Source of the DNA: an uncultured Bacteroidales bacterium
GTDB taxonomy: Bacteria > Bacteroidota > Bacteroidia > Bacteroidales > UBA932
DNA length: 64,000 nt
Direction of reading: 5' to 3'
NCBI GenBank assembly: GCA_934691625.1
Contig: CAKUTA010000002.1
Coordinates: forward strand, 310,001-374,000
Position 1 is the stretch's first letter. Each line of letters starts with the position of its first letter. A program made the translations under genes and the position numbers. The notes below the pieces were generated by a model. That model was not told where the DNA came from, searched no databases, and saw only the letters and a list, made by a program, of their open reading frames with translations. Shown here one piece after another: positions 9,301 to 16,381 of the stretch.

Positions 9301-10038
9301 AACAAATTCTTAAATAAAACAAAATATGAACGACATAACAAGTATCTACAAGAACTGTATATCCCCAAACCGCCTATTGATATACAACGACAAATTGTAG
9401 TTGAAATGGAGGTAGTCAACAATAGAATTGTTGTATTGAACCGACAGATAGAGCAGAAAAAAAATGAAATAGAGACTTTGTTATCTTCAATTCAAGATAA
9501 TGATAATAGTTTAAATATTATTGCTCCATTTGTCACTAAGTCTATTAAGTATAGCGATATAGAGTCTGAAACATATATTACAACAGATAATATGCTTCAG
9601 AACAGGTTGGGCGTTTTCCCATTTGACGGAGTTGCAAACATATATTCTATCACCGAATATAAGCAAAAGGATATATTGATCTCTAATATTCGTCCGTATC
9701 TTAAAAAGATTTGGTTTGCAGACAAGGATGGTGGATGTTCGAAAGATGTTCTCGTGCTTAGATCTGCTGACACGAATAAATATCTTCCTAAGTATATCTT
9801 CTATATGCTTCGTAGAGATGTTTTCTTTGACTATGTAATGGAGGACAAAAAGGGAATTAAGATGCCACGAGGCAATAAGGAAGATATAATGAAGTACAAA
9901 ATTCCAATGCCTCATATTGATGAACAAAAACGCATTGTATCCCAGATAGAAGCATTAGAATTGGAGATTACTAAGGCTCGAACTTTGATTGAAAATGCAG
10001 CGAGTGAGAAACATTCAATACTTGATAAATATCTGTAA
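6364..10038 (+). CDS. single-chain restriction-modification enzyme (nuclease, N6-adenine methylase and HsdS-like specificity domains)
   Basis: The 1224-residue protein combines three functions. The N-terminus (1-200) resembles the type I HsdR N-terminal nuclease domain, with a PD-(D/E)XK-type site: Asp101 in GRLDICV, then Glu116 and Lys118 in LIECKT. The middle (about 220-700) is an N6-adenine methylase of the HsdM type: GQYFTP (400-405), AdoMet motif I DYAAGSGH (439-446) and catalytic NPPY (555-558). The C-terminal third holds two specificity regions (about 865-1010 and 1040-1224) separated by a predicted coiled coil near 1020, as in HsdS. The whole fits a type IIG or type I-like fused enzyme. 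The ATG at 6364 follows GGAGG at a good distance and removes 21 non-conserved residues from a longer ORF. The gene is A/T-rich, unlike its neighbours. Confidence 0.85.
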   Translation: MDIKKYIATLGFLPKNGTKGIYHKVYPNLDNYVISIDFNTEHIEYGAKIIAESRTTQNFSQPENFVVLECVDRLLGKGYNPQNIILEKTWPSGHGTSGRLDICVNHEDGTPYMLIECKTYGKEYNKESAKIHKDGGQLFTYFQLSGCKADVMMLYASELKDNKIVYVNEIIKIEDDYRNGDVKDIYEKWNKLTKDNGIFDSWVQPYNFQSKALTKEQLKEITAEDASFIFNRFLEILRHNVVSDKGNAFNKIFTLFLCKVYDETTTDDGEELKFQWFEGRDNHVDFQLRLTDLYRKGMKKFLDRTVSDFNTEDFDKRCANLNEDTKQYLLGEVNKLRLEKNNEFAIKEVYDNASFEENAKVVKEVVELIQGYRIRYNKRQQYLSDFFELLLTTGLKQEAGQYFTPVPIAQFIIRSLPLDSIVADKLSSKDGEILPYMIDYAAGSGHFITEFMHEIQDLINDCDTSKYIEETRKRLINWQNCHFDWATDYVYGIEKDYRLVKVGKVGCYLHGDGLANVILSDGLANFCNKEYKRKLRKQTNDGQKDNQQFDIILSNPPYSVSSFRQTTRDYYTEQDFELYNSLTDNSSEIECLFVERTKQLLKDGGIAGVILPDSILSNYGIYTKAREIILQYFDIVSIAKLGGNTFMATDTPTVVLFLRRRNNYFSTNTKSAVDTYFCTLNDVTINGIETPASKYVAHVWAGLDYADYVTLLQKSPNERVKTHEIYAEYKKKISAKSDVKLCESILGIEAEKLLYFILAYPQKVVIVKSGEKDIEKHFLGYEFSTRRGKEGIHAIQKGRSIDECTNLFDASCYNNSDKASTYVYRAFKGDYTSPIAESMQPHISRMSLVDMITFDTATFEKRLSTTSKKKVKFSDKWEHERIRNSIAKINGALTKVPESEILTIGKYPVYTQEIQDGFAGFSNNPNPITDVPVVLFGDHSCIVKFIEEPFFRGADGTVILKPKKEYIPKYYFHVVEYVVNKFLNKTKYERHNKYLQELYIPKPPIDIQRQIVVEMEVVNNRIVVLNRQIEQKKNEIETLLSSIQDNDNSLNIIAPFVTKSIKYSDIESETYITTDNMLQNRLGVFPFDGVANIYSITEYKQKDILISNIRPYLKKIWFADKDGGCSKDVLVLRSADTNKYLPKYIFYMLRRDVFFDYVMEDKKGIKMPRGNKEDIMKYKIPMPHIDEQKRIVSQIEALELEITKARTLIENAASEKHSILDKYL

Positions 10039-10040
10039 AA

Positions 10041-10256
10041 ATGCGTGATAGTAAGAAGGATAAATGTATTTCTTTGCAGGATATGTATAGGAAAATGATG
10101 AGTACATTAGCCTCTGCAGATTATGATTATTCCAAATGGGAAAAGGTTGGTGATGTATATAAACAATTTCCCATTTATGATACATCTAAATATGAATCAA
10201 TGTCGTCTTCAAATATCATACTTAATAAAGAAACATGCCTAGTGGGAGTGAAATAA
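10041..10256 (+). CDS. small hypothetical protein downstream of the R-M gene
   Basis: A 71-codon ORF starts two bases after the stop of the restriction-modification gene and overlaps the start of the following protease pseudogene by about 22 bases, a spacing typical of a coupled operon. The product is polar and Lys/Tyr-rich with no signal peptide, membrane segment or motif that I recognise. It may be a true small partner or the decayed remnant of a longer protein, since the next gene is itself broken. Confidence 0.35.
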   Translation: MRDSKKDKCISLQDMYRKMMSTLASADYDYSKWEKVGDVYKQFPIYDTSKYESMSSSNIILNKETCLVGVK

Positions 10257-11096
10257 TAACCGATGTTGATGTTAACTTGTACTCTAATGCAGCGGTTGAG
10301 TTAGATAAAAACGAGAAGAGTATTTGAACAAAATACATTCTATCACAGGTTGAAATATTATTGCGTACTATTTTGGATGTCTCAAAGCTCCGGATACGCC
10401 CCATGTGTCGATTGATGAACAAGATAAAAGATGCTTTCATGACGACTGCATATAAGTTGGATAAAGCAAAAGGACTTGATTTGATTCTTCATATTCTAGG
10501 TGGTGATATTGCAGCAACAGAAAGCATTGTTACATATTTGAAGAGCATATTCAATGGTGATGTAAGAGCGTTTATTCCACAGATTTCTATGTCAGCAGGA
10601 ACAATGATAGCAATGTCTTGCAAAGAAATTATAATGGGAGAGCAATCCTCATTAGGCTCTATTGATCCTCGGATGGGTGGAATTGCTTGTCAAGCTGTTG
10701 ATGATGTTCCCAAAAATCCTGCAGCATTAGGGCTATGGCAAACAATTATATCGGAATATCATCCCACATTTTGATAGCCTGTGAAAATGCTGTTGCGTGG
10801 TCTGCTCAATTAGCAGAGCAATGGTTAAGAGAAAATAATCCGGCTATAGATTTTGGTAAAATTAAAAATTTATTCTTGAATCAGAACAATAGCTGTTCTC
10901 ATAGTAGAATCTATCTAAACAAGATTGTAAGAATGTAGGATTAAATGTAACTGATTTAGAGGCAAATCAAGAATTGCAAGATGCAATTTTGAGTCTATAC
11001 CATTGTTATATGATATTATTAGATAAATTCTTGATTTTCAAGATTGTTGAAAACAATATCGGTGGGCGATATATGCAGAATTATAACGCAAAATAG
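10235..11096 (+). pseudogene. SDH-type (ClpP-fold) serine protease, frameshifted remnant
   Basis: Joined across three frames, the region reads as one protein of the SDH family of Clp-fold serine proteases (PF01972). It runs from MPSGSEII at 10235, through EEYLNKIHSITG and NIIAYYFGCL, then KGLDLILH.LGGDIAATES, the nucleophile region PQISMSAGTMIA, LGSIDPRMGG and LWQTIISEYHPTF, to ENAVAWSAQLAEQWL and finally TDLEANQELQDAILSLYHCY up to a stop at 11094. At least four lesions break it: a frame change near 10310, an in-frame TGA near 10350 after SITG, an extra base near 10428, and frame changes near 10770 and between about 10870 and 10945. The catalytic Ser region survives but no complete product can be made. 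The family is often found beside restriction-modification genes. Confidence 0.75.
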
Positions 11097-11182
11097 TCAA
11101 GAGTATCTTAAAAGTTGACGGATCTGTGTCCAGACACACTTTTTAAAACAGTACCGAGATAAAGGGTTTTTCTGTACGCAAT

Positions 11183-12034
11183 ATGCAGTGCATGATACAG
11201 TTCTTCAATGAATATAATAAGGATCTTACGATGGTGAAAGGTGTGGCTTCTTCAATTACGCAACCGCTGGTTGCGCAATTGGACCAATACAATTTCACCC
11301 TTCCTGTGAAACATCTGGGATGGGCTCATAATCTTATACTTATGCAGCAAGTCAAAGACATTAGGGCACGCTACTGGTATATGGTGCAGAGCATCATCTC
11401 CCACTGGTCAAAACGCTATTTGCAGGAAGCCATCAAACTTGACGATTACAGCAAGCATGGGGCGTTGGCTAATAACTTCACGGAAACTCTGCCCGGGTCG
11501 GAGGCAAATGGGGTGAAGTCAATGCTTAAAGACCCGTATATCTTTGATATGCTGACCTTCACCGATCAATACAATGAGCGTGATGTGGAAATCGGATTGG
11601 TTAATCATGTAGAGAAGTTCCTTGTGGAAATGGGGGCCGGATTTGCTTTCATGGGGCGGCAATATCACATAGATGTTTCGGGCGATGACTATTACATTGA
11701 CATCCTTATGTATAACACATTCCTGCATCGCTATCTGGTAATTGAATTGAAAGATACTGAGTTCATGCCTGAATATATCGGTAAACTGAACTTCTATTGT
11801 TCTGCAGTGGATGATATTCTTTGCCGTGAAGGAGATAACAGGACTATCGGATTGCTGCTATGTAAGACTAAAGACCGCATCAAGGCAGAATATGCATTGC
11901 GCGACATTCAAAAACCTATCGGTATATCTGACTATGAGTTAGGACAAGCCTTGCCGAAGGATTTTCATGGTAGCTTACCTTCAATTGAAGAAATAGAGAA
12001 AGAATTAGATTCCGGCAGGTTTGCGGAAGAATAA
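11183..12034 (+). CDS. YhcG-family PD-(D/E)XK nuclease (DUF1016), 5' truncated
   Basis: The 283-residue product matches DUF1016/YhcG nucleases: LPVKHLGWAHNLILM and IRARYWYMVQSIISHWS in the first half, then a C-terminal PD-(D/E)XK fold with Asp173 (YYIDILMY) and Glu188/Lys190 (LVIELKDTE). Conserved family sequence (KGFSVRN) is also encoded just upstream of the ATG, in the same frame back to a stop at 11144-11146. The usual N-terminal helical domain is therefore missing and the ATG used here is internal to the ancestral gene. The nuclease core is intact, so some activity cannot be excluded. It ends exactly where the polyene operon resumes. YhcG proteins are commonly linked to type I restriction loci. 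Confidence 0.7.
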   Translation: MQCMIQFFNEYNKDLTMVKGVASSITQPLVAQLDQYNFTLPVKHLGWAHNLILMQQVKDIRARYWYMVQSIISHWSKRYLQEAIKLDDYSKHGALANNFTETLPGSEANGVKSMLKDPYIFDMLTFTDQYNERDVEIGLVNHVEKFLVEMGAGFAFMGRQYHIDVSGDDYYIDILMYNTFLHRYLVIELKDTEFMPEYIGKLNFYCSAVDDILCREGDNRTIGLLLCKTKDRIKAEYALRDIQKPIGISDYELGQALPKDFHGSLPSIEEIEKELDSGRFAEE

Positions 12035-12037
12035 TGT
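12026..12037 (+). repeat. right copy of the 12-bp imperfect direct repeat flanking the insert
   Basis: GAAGAATAATGT covers the end of the truncated nuclease gene and the leader of the FAD oxidoreductase. It matches GAAAAATAATGT at 6031-6042 with one difference. It marks the right edge of the inserted block. Confidence 0.35.
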
Positions 12038-12041
12038 CTTT

Positions 12042-13607
12042 ATGAATTTTATGGCAGAGAGTATAATAATCATCGGAAGCGGACTCGGCGGACTTGAATG
12101 CGGAGTCATAATGGCTCGTCATGGTTTCAGGGTGACGGTGCTGGAGCAGGAACGGCAGATCGGCGGCAGCCTGCAGACCTTTATTCGCAAAGGCTCGGAC
12201 GGCAGGGCGCACAGCTTTGACACAGGGTTCCATTATGTCGGCGGACTGGATCCTGGGCAGCCTCTTTATACATTATTCAGATATTTCGGGCTTCTGGATC
12301 TTCCATGGAAGTGCCTGGACAAGGACTGCTTCGATGAAATATCATTTGCGGATGCCGAATGCCGCGAGGTTACATCATATCCTGTCGCATCTGGACATCT
12401 CCGTTTCGCTGAACGCCTTGCCGAATATTTTCCTGAACATGAGTCAGAACTGCGTGAATACTCAAGGGAACTGAAGCGCATAGGCGACAGGATGTTCGAC
12501 TCTTTCAAGCCTGACTCGGAAATGTTCGAGCTGTTCGGCAAGTCTGCTTATGAGTTCCTGTGCGCGTCAATATCAGACCAGAGGCTTCGTGACGTACTGT
12601 CAGGTTCCATGATGAAGATGGAACTGGATCGTGACACTCTCCCTGCGTATGTATATATCCAGGCCACCAACTCGTTCATAGACAGTGCGTGGCGTCTCGG
12701 CTATGACCATGGGAGAAAGCTCGGCGGCGGAGCGCTGATAGCACATAGGCTGGCTGATGAGCTCCGCTCACTCGGAGGCGAGATCTTGACAGGCAGGAAG
12801 GTCAATGCCATTCATGTGTCAGATGACGGACGTGTCTCAGGAGTGGATGCCGCAGCAGCTGGTGGAAACGTGGAGCATTTCACGGCGGACTGGATTATAT
12901 CTGATGTGCACCCAGCTGTTACCGTGGGGCTTATAGACAGCTGCAGGCAGGTGAAGAAAGTCTTCCGCAACAGAATGGAGAACCTCAGGAGTTCCTATGG
13001 GGTGTTTACGGCGAACATTGTCCTGAAGCCGGGAATATTGCCATACATGAACAGAAACCTTTTCGTGCATAGGCATGGCGCAGATCTGTGGGGAACGGAC
13101 TATAAATGCACAGACAGTATCATGGTGCACTTCTATCCTCCTGAAAAGCCTCATGGGAAATATGCAGACTGCATTGACATACTCTCACCTATGGACTGGA
13201 GCATCATCGGAGAATGGGACGGGATGACGCCGGGAACGCGTGGAAAGGAATATGAAGCATTGAAACAGAAGAAGCTGGATGAGTGCCTTGACCTTCTGGA
13301 TGCACGTATTCACGGGATACGCAGCTGCATCGACAAGGCCTATCTCAGCTCGCCTCTTACGTGGCACAGCTACACGTCTTCGCCATACGGCTCCGCATTC
13401 GGGGTGTCAAAGGACTATCATAATCCCCTGACTACATTCCTTTCTCCGCGGACACCTCTGCCGAACCTTCTCCTTACAGGGCAGAGCCTGAATCTACATG
13501 GCATTCTCGGAGTATCCAAGACCGCTGTAATAACATGCGGCTGCATCCTTGGTGCGGAAGTGCTGGAAAAGGAGATACAGGATCATTTAGAAGCTGTTTC
13601 GAAATGA
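12042..13607 (+). CDS. FAD-dependent oxidoreductase, phytoene-desaturase-like (polyene cluster)
   Basis: The 521-residue protein opens with a Rossmann dinucleotide-binding site (IIIGSGLGGLECGVIMARHG) and the following VLEQERQIGGSLQTF, the arrangement of CrtI/retinol-saturase-type oxidoreductases. A C-terminal FAD contact region (NLLLTGQSLNLHGILGVSKTA) is also present. It probably changes the oxidation state of the polyene or its aryl head. The ATG at 12042 has GGAAG 12 nt upstream; 12051 is an alternative, and a TTG at 12021 would overlap the nuclease gene. The last residues (LEAVSK) and the stop codon are encoded by the left end of repeat element A, so the native C-terminus has been replaced. 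It lost direct contact with the exporter gene through the 6-kb insert. Confidence 0.82.
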   Translation: MNFMAESIIIIGSGLGGLECGVIMARHGFRVTVLEQERQIGGSLQTFIRKGSDGRAHSFDTGFHYVGGLDPGQPLYTLFRYFGLLDLPWKCLDKDCFDEISFADAECREVTSYPVASGHLRFAERLAEYFPEHESELREYSRELKRIGDRMFDSFKPDSEMFELFGKSAYEFLCASISDQRLRDVLSGSMMKMELDRDTLPAYVYIQATNSFIDSAWRLGYDHGRKLGGGALIAHRLADELRSLGGEILTGRKVNAIHVSDDGRVSGVDAAAAGGNVEHFTADWIISDVHPAVTVGLIDSCRQVKKVFRNRMENLRSSYGVFTANIVLKPGILPYMNRNLFVHRHGADLWGTDYKCTDSIMVHFYPPEKPHGKYADCIDILSPMDWSIIGEWDGMTPGTRGKEYEALKQKKLDECLDLLDARIHGIRSCIDKAYLSSPLTWHSYTSSPYGSAFGVSKDYHNPLTTFLSPRTPLPNLLLTGQSLNLHGILGVSKTAVITCGCILGAEVLEKEIQDHLEAVSK

Positions 13608-13752
13608 TTAAAAGTTGTTTGAGGTAAAATCCCTTCATCTTTTTCCCGGGTCTTCAGGTCAGATAGCCACCGCTATCTTCCCTGAATCCCTGGTTGAACT
13701 TGAAGTTTTTTCCTCTCAAACCTTCAGATAATAATTTCAAAACAGCTTCTTA
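13587..13752 (+). repeat. element A copy 1 (MITE-like, 166 bp)
   Basis: The ends TTAGAAGCTGTTTCGAAAT and ATTTCAAAACAGCTTCTTA form a 19-bp terminal inverted repeat with two mismatches. Inside are CTTCATCTTTTTCCCGGGTC, the small hairpin GATAGC-CACC-GCTATC and a CCTTCAGATAATAATTTC segment shared with the copies at 21718, 24967, 30872 and 31645. There is no coding capacity. The copy starts inside the 3' end of the FAD oxidoreductase gene and separates it from fabG. Confidence 0.8.
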
Positions 13753-13770
13753 TGATATCATTAATTTCAT

Positions 13771-13778
13771 TAAATTTG
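13771..13778 (+). promoter_or_regulatory. possible promoter (-7 box) for the ketoreductase gene
   Basis: TAAATTTG fits the Bacteroidota -7 consensus TAnnTTTG and lies 31 nt before the fabG-like start, just after element A copy 1. No clear TTTG box is seen 19-21 nt upstream, so the call is tentative. It could restart transcription after the repeat. Confidence 0.4.
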
Positions 13779-13809
13779 CAGTCTGTGTACAGATATTAAA
13801 TCAGATAAT

Positions 13810-14538
13810 ATGAAGAATGTGCTGGTTACAGGCGGAAGCCGTGGAATCGGGCATGCAATATGCGTGCGTCTGGCTTCTGAAGGATACCATGTGATAATAA
13901 ACTATGTGTCGAACGATGCGGCGGCACAGAAGACTCTTGACCAGGTGACAGAGGCCGGCGGTACCGGTGAGCTGCTGAAATTCGATGTCAGCGATCACGA
14001 AGCATCGGAAAAGGCCATCAAGGGATGGCAAGCCGCTCATCCGGACGAGTTTATCGAGGTGCTGGTGAACAATGCCGGAATCCGTCGCGACAATCTGCTG
14101 CTATGGATGGAGCAGGATGACTGGTACAAGGTGATGAAGACGAACCTGGACAGTTTCTACAATGTCACACGCCCTGTTCTCCAGCCGATGGTCGTGCACA
14201 AGCGTGGGCGTATCGTGAACATGGCTTCGCTTTCCGGACAGAAGGGGCTTCCAGGCCAGACTAACTACTCTGCCGCTAAAGGCGGAATCATAGCGGCCAC
14301 CAAGGCGCTGGCTCAGGAAGTCGCCGCCAGGAAGGTGACAGTCAATGCCGTCGCTCCTGGATTTATCCGTACCGATATGGTGGAAGGGCTGGATGAGGCT
14401 GAGCTGAAGAATACCATTCCGGCCAAGCGTTTCGGTGAACCGGAGGAAGTGGCAGAACTTGTCGCTTTCCTCGTCTCGGACAAGGCTGCCTACATAAACG
14501 GCCAGACGATCTCCATCAACGGAGGACTTTACGAATAA
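13810..14538 (+). CDS. 3-oxoacyl-ACP reductase (FabG-like SDR, polyene cluster)
   Basis: A 242-residue short-chain dehydrogenase of typical FabG length. The NADPH-binding motif is TGGSRGIGHAI (about 7-17), followed by NNAGI (about 91-95). The catalytic Ser (MASLSGQ) and the Tyr-Lys pair in NYSAAKGG are in place, and the C-terminus ends with the FabG pattern INGQTISINGG. It would reduce the 3-oxoacyl-ACP made by the ketosynthase before dehydration. It lies downstream of the FAD oxidoreductase and is followed 24 nt later by the LolA-like gene. Its cluster membership is inferred from position, as housekeeping FabG would look similar. Confidence 0.88.
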   Translation: MKNVLVTGGSRGIGHAICVRLASEGYHVIINYVSNDAAAQKTLDQVTEAGGTGELLKFDVSDHEASEKAIKGWQAAHPDEFIEVLVNNAGIRRDNLLLWMEQDDWYKVMKTNLDSFYNVTRPVLQPMVVHKRGRIVNMASLSGQKGLPGQTNYSAAKGGIIAATKALAQEVAARKVTVNAVAPGFIRTDMVEGLDEAELKNTIPAKRFGEPEEVAELVAFLVSDKAAYINGQTISINGGLYE

Positions 14539-14562
14539 CAGATGCTTAATTGATTGAAAGTC

Positions 14563-15249
14563 ATGAAATACAGGATATTGTTCACATTGGCGGTAGTCGG
14601 GATGCTTTCCGGAATGCCGGCCGTGTCAGGTGTGGCTCCGGCTGCTTCAATGCCGGCTGCTCCTGCAGCAGATGCATCCGCGATAATCTCCAGGATAGAG
14701 AAGGCGAACTCCGCTATGAGGACCATCGAGTGCAAGTTTCACCAGGTCAGGACAATAAAGGCCTCGGGCAAGACCAACGCCGCTGACGGGGACCTCTATT
14801 ACAATGTGGATGGGCGTCTTGCGATGCGGTTCACCGCTCCGCAGGGCGAATATATAATCTCCAGCGGGAACAAGTTCTATGTGCATAGAGGCCCTAAGAA
14901 TGCCGTCTTCGACGTTACGAAGAATGCGATAGTGGCTAATATGGCAGGGACATTGACCGGATGCGTGAAAGGTAACCCGGAAAAAGTCGCGAAAAGCAGC
15001 AACTATGAGATTGCCGTGGAGGAAAAGCTTGAAGGATATGTGATTACACTAACTACTGACAATGCTGCCAGACGTGGCTATTCAAGGATTGTCCTCACCT
15101 ACAGAAAGTCCGACTGCATACTCGTGAAGATGATAATGGACGAGCCTTCGGGTGTGAGCACGACATACGAGATGAGCGATATCCGCAAGAACACCACATT
15201 CCCTGACGATGTGTTCAAGGTTCCTGCGCGTCAGCCTGCCTCGCGATAG
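14563..15249 (+). CDS. LolA-like periplasmic lipoprotein/lipid carrier (polyene cluster)
   Basis: The 228-residue protein has an N-terminal signal peptide (MKYRILFTLAVVGMLSGMPA) and an Ala/Pro-rich linker. The LolA-fold core follows: a first helix with NSAMRTIECKFHQVRTIKASG, then DGDLYYNVDGRLAMRFTAPQGEYIISSGNKFYV, a beta-rich body and a C-terminal FPDDVFKVPA. It would carry a hydrophobic product across the periplasm in partnership with the MMPL exporter at 3526, as in aryl-polyene clusters. The ATG at 14563 gives a proper signal peptide; a TTG at 14554 is in frame but adds only three residues. An intrinsic terminator follows at 15280, so this is probably the end of the operon. Confidence 0.82.
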   Translation: MKYRILFTLAVVGMLSGMPAVSGVAPAASMPAAPAADASAIISRIEKANSAMRTIECKFHQVRTIKASGKTNAADGDLYYNVDGRLAMRFTAPQGEYIISSGNKFYVHRGPKNAVFDVTKNAIVANMAGTLTGCVKGNPEKVAKSSNYEIAVEEKLEGYVITLTTDNAARRGYSRIVLTYRKSDCILVKMIMDEPSGVSTTYEMSDIRKNTTFPDDVFKVPARQPASR

Positions 15250-15279
15250 GCTTGGAATCTGCTTTGAAATGACATATAT

Positions 15280-15305
15280 GCCGGGTCGTCATTGGCCCGG
15301 CTTTT
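15280..15305 (+). terminator. intrinsic terminator after the LolA-like gene
   Basis: GCCGGG (15280-15285) pairs with CCCGGC (15296-15301) around a 10-nt loop, followed by TTTTT. It ends the polyene operon on the + strand and overlaps the last codons of the convergent AraC-type gene. Confidence 0.8.
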
Positions 15306-16245
15306 TCGTGGCCTGCTCTCCGTTGAGCTGATATTTTCTTGGCGAGCAGCCTGTTGCTGCCTTGAAATATTTGCAGAAGAAAGACGAGTTCGGGAAATTC
15401 AGCTTGTCGCTGACCTGCTGGACAGAATAGGACTTGGAGATAAGCATGACTTTCGCCTCCAGGATCACATTCTCCTTTATTATGTCACCCGGCTTCTTCC
15501 CGAGCGACTCAGTGATAAGCCTGGCAAAATACTTAGGAGACAGGCAGCACTTCTCTGCATAGAACGACACACTCCGCTCTGTACTGCAATACTCGTGGAC
15601 ATCATTCAGAAACTTCAGGATCATCTCCTTCTTCCTCGGGATTGTCGTCACACTCCTGTGGCTTCCGGACTTCATCAGGCATGTGGCGAGCAACGCCATT
15701 GCCGTGTGCGTGAAACTGAGCAGGACTTCAGGACGGAATTCCAGCTCTGAGATCTCGAATGTTTTCCTGAAATAGATGTAGCTGTTCACATACGTGTCGC
15801 AGATTTCGTCATTGAGATGCAGCACCGCAGGACCACCATGCCGGATTAGCCATTTCCTCACGGTCTCGGAACCCTTCATAGGCGATTTCGTCATGAAATC
15901 GTTGGACGTGGCAATCAGAACCACCTTGCAGTCATTTGAAAGGGAGACCTTTTCCGCAATAAACCCTGGCATCCCAAGCAGCACGTCATTTTTCTCCAGA
16001 TGGAAATTCTGCTGATTCAGTGTCAGGTCAATGCTGCCTTCCACGCATGTCAGGTACAGGGCCACGAGAATCTTGGTCGGAAGCGGCCCGTCTATAGGCG
16101 CACCGATGTTCCTGTCGCCTGGCTCCATGTCCAGATTGTCATCGATTATGGCAATGTTCTCAAATGTCAGCGCATGCCCTGAAGGCTGAAACATCCCGAG
16201 CCGTATTTTCGGCAGGCTCCCTGCATTGTTATAGGAATTCTCCAT
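15289..16245 (-). CDS. AraC-family transcriptional regulator
   Basis: The 318-residue protein has a cupin-like N-terminal sensor part (about 1-170) and a C-terminal AraC-type double helix-turn-helix (about 215-308). The latter includes VSFYAEKCCLSPKYFARLITESLGK and the second helix pair SVQQVSDKLNFPNSSFFCKYFK, ending in the family signature GCSPRKY. It is convergent with the LolA-like gene and divergent from the M20/lysine block, so it could regulate either the polyene operon or the genes starting at 16382. A TATATTTG box on its strand at 16266-16273 is a possible -7 element. The effector is unknown. Confidence 0.85.
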   Translation of the reverse strand: MENSYNNAGSLPKIRLGMFQPSGHALTFENIAIIDDNLDMEPGDRNIGAPIDGPLPTKILVALYLTCVEGSIDLTLNQQNFHLEKNDVLLGMPGFIAEKVSLSNDCKVVLIATSNDFMTKSPMKGSETVRKWLIRHGGPAVLHLNDEICDTYVNSYIYFRKTFEISELEFRPEVLLSFTHTAMALLATCLMKSGSHRSVTTIPRKKEMILKFLNDVHEYCSTERSVSFYAEKCCLSPKYFARLITESLGKKPGDIIKENVILEAKVMLISKSYSVQQVSDKLNFPNSSFFCKYFKAATGCSPRKYQLNGEQATKKPGQ

Positions 16246-16265
16246 TTTTCTATCGTCAAAACCTC

Positions 16266-16273
16266 CAAATATA
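16266..16273 (-). promoter_or_regulatory. possible -7 box for the AraC-type gene
   Basis: TATATTTG on the - strand fits TAnnTTTG and lies 20 nt before the start codon. No exact TTTG box is seen at the usual distance upstream, so support is partial. Confidence 0.4.
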
Positions 16274-16371
16274 ACCTTTTATTCTGACAATTCATCATCT
16301 GGTGGAAAAATCAAAAATCAGGAAATCGGCGAAAATTTAAACCGCTTCTCAAGCAGTTCGTCAGAAATTGT

Positions 16372-16379
16372 TAAATTTG
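16372..16379 (+). promoter_or_regulatory. possible -7 box overlapping the M20 gene start
   Basis: TAAATTTG fits TAnnTTTG and ends two bases before the ATG at 16382. If it is used, the transcript would be leaderless or would start inside the ORF, with the ATG at 16400 or 16406 as the real start. No TTTG box is visible 19-21 nt upstream. Confidence 0.35.
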
Positions 16380-16381
16380 TA

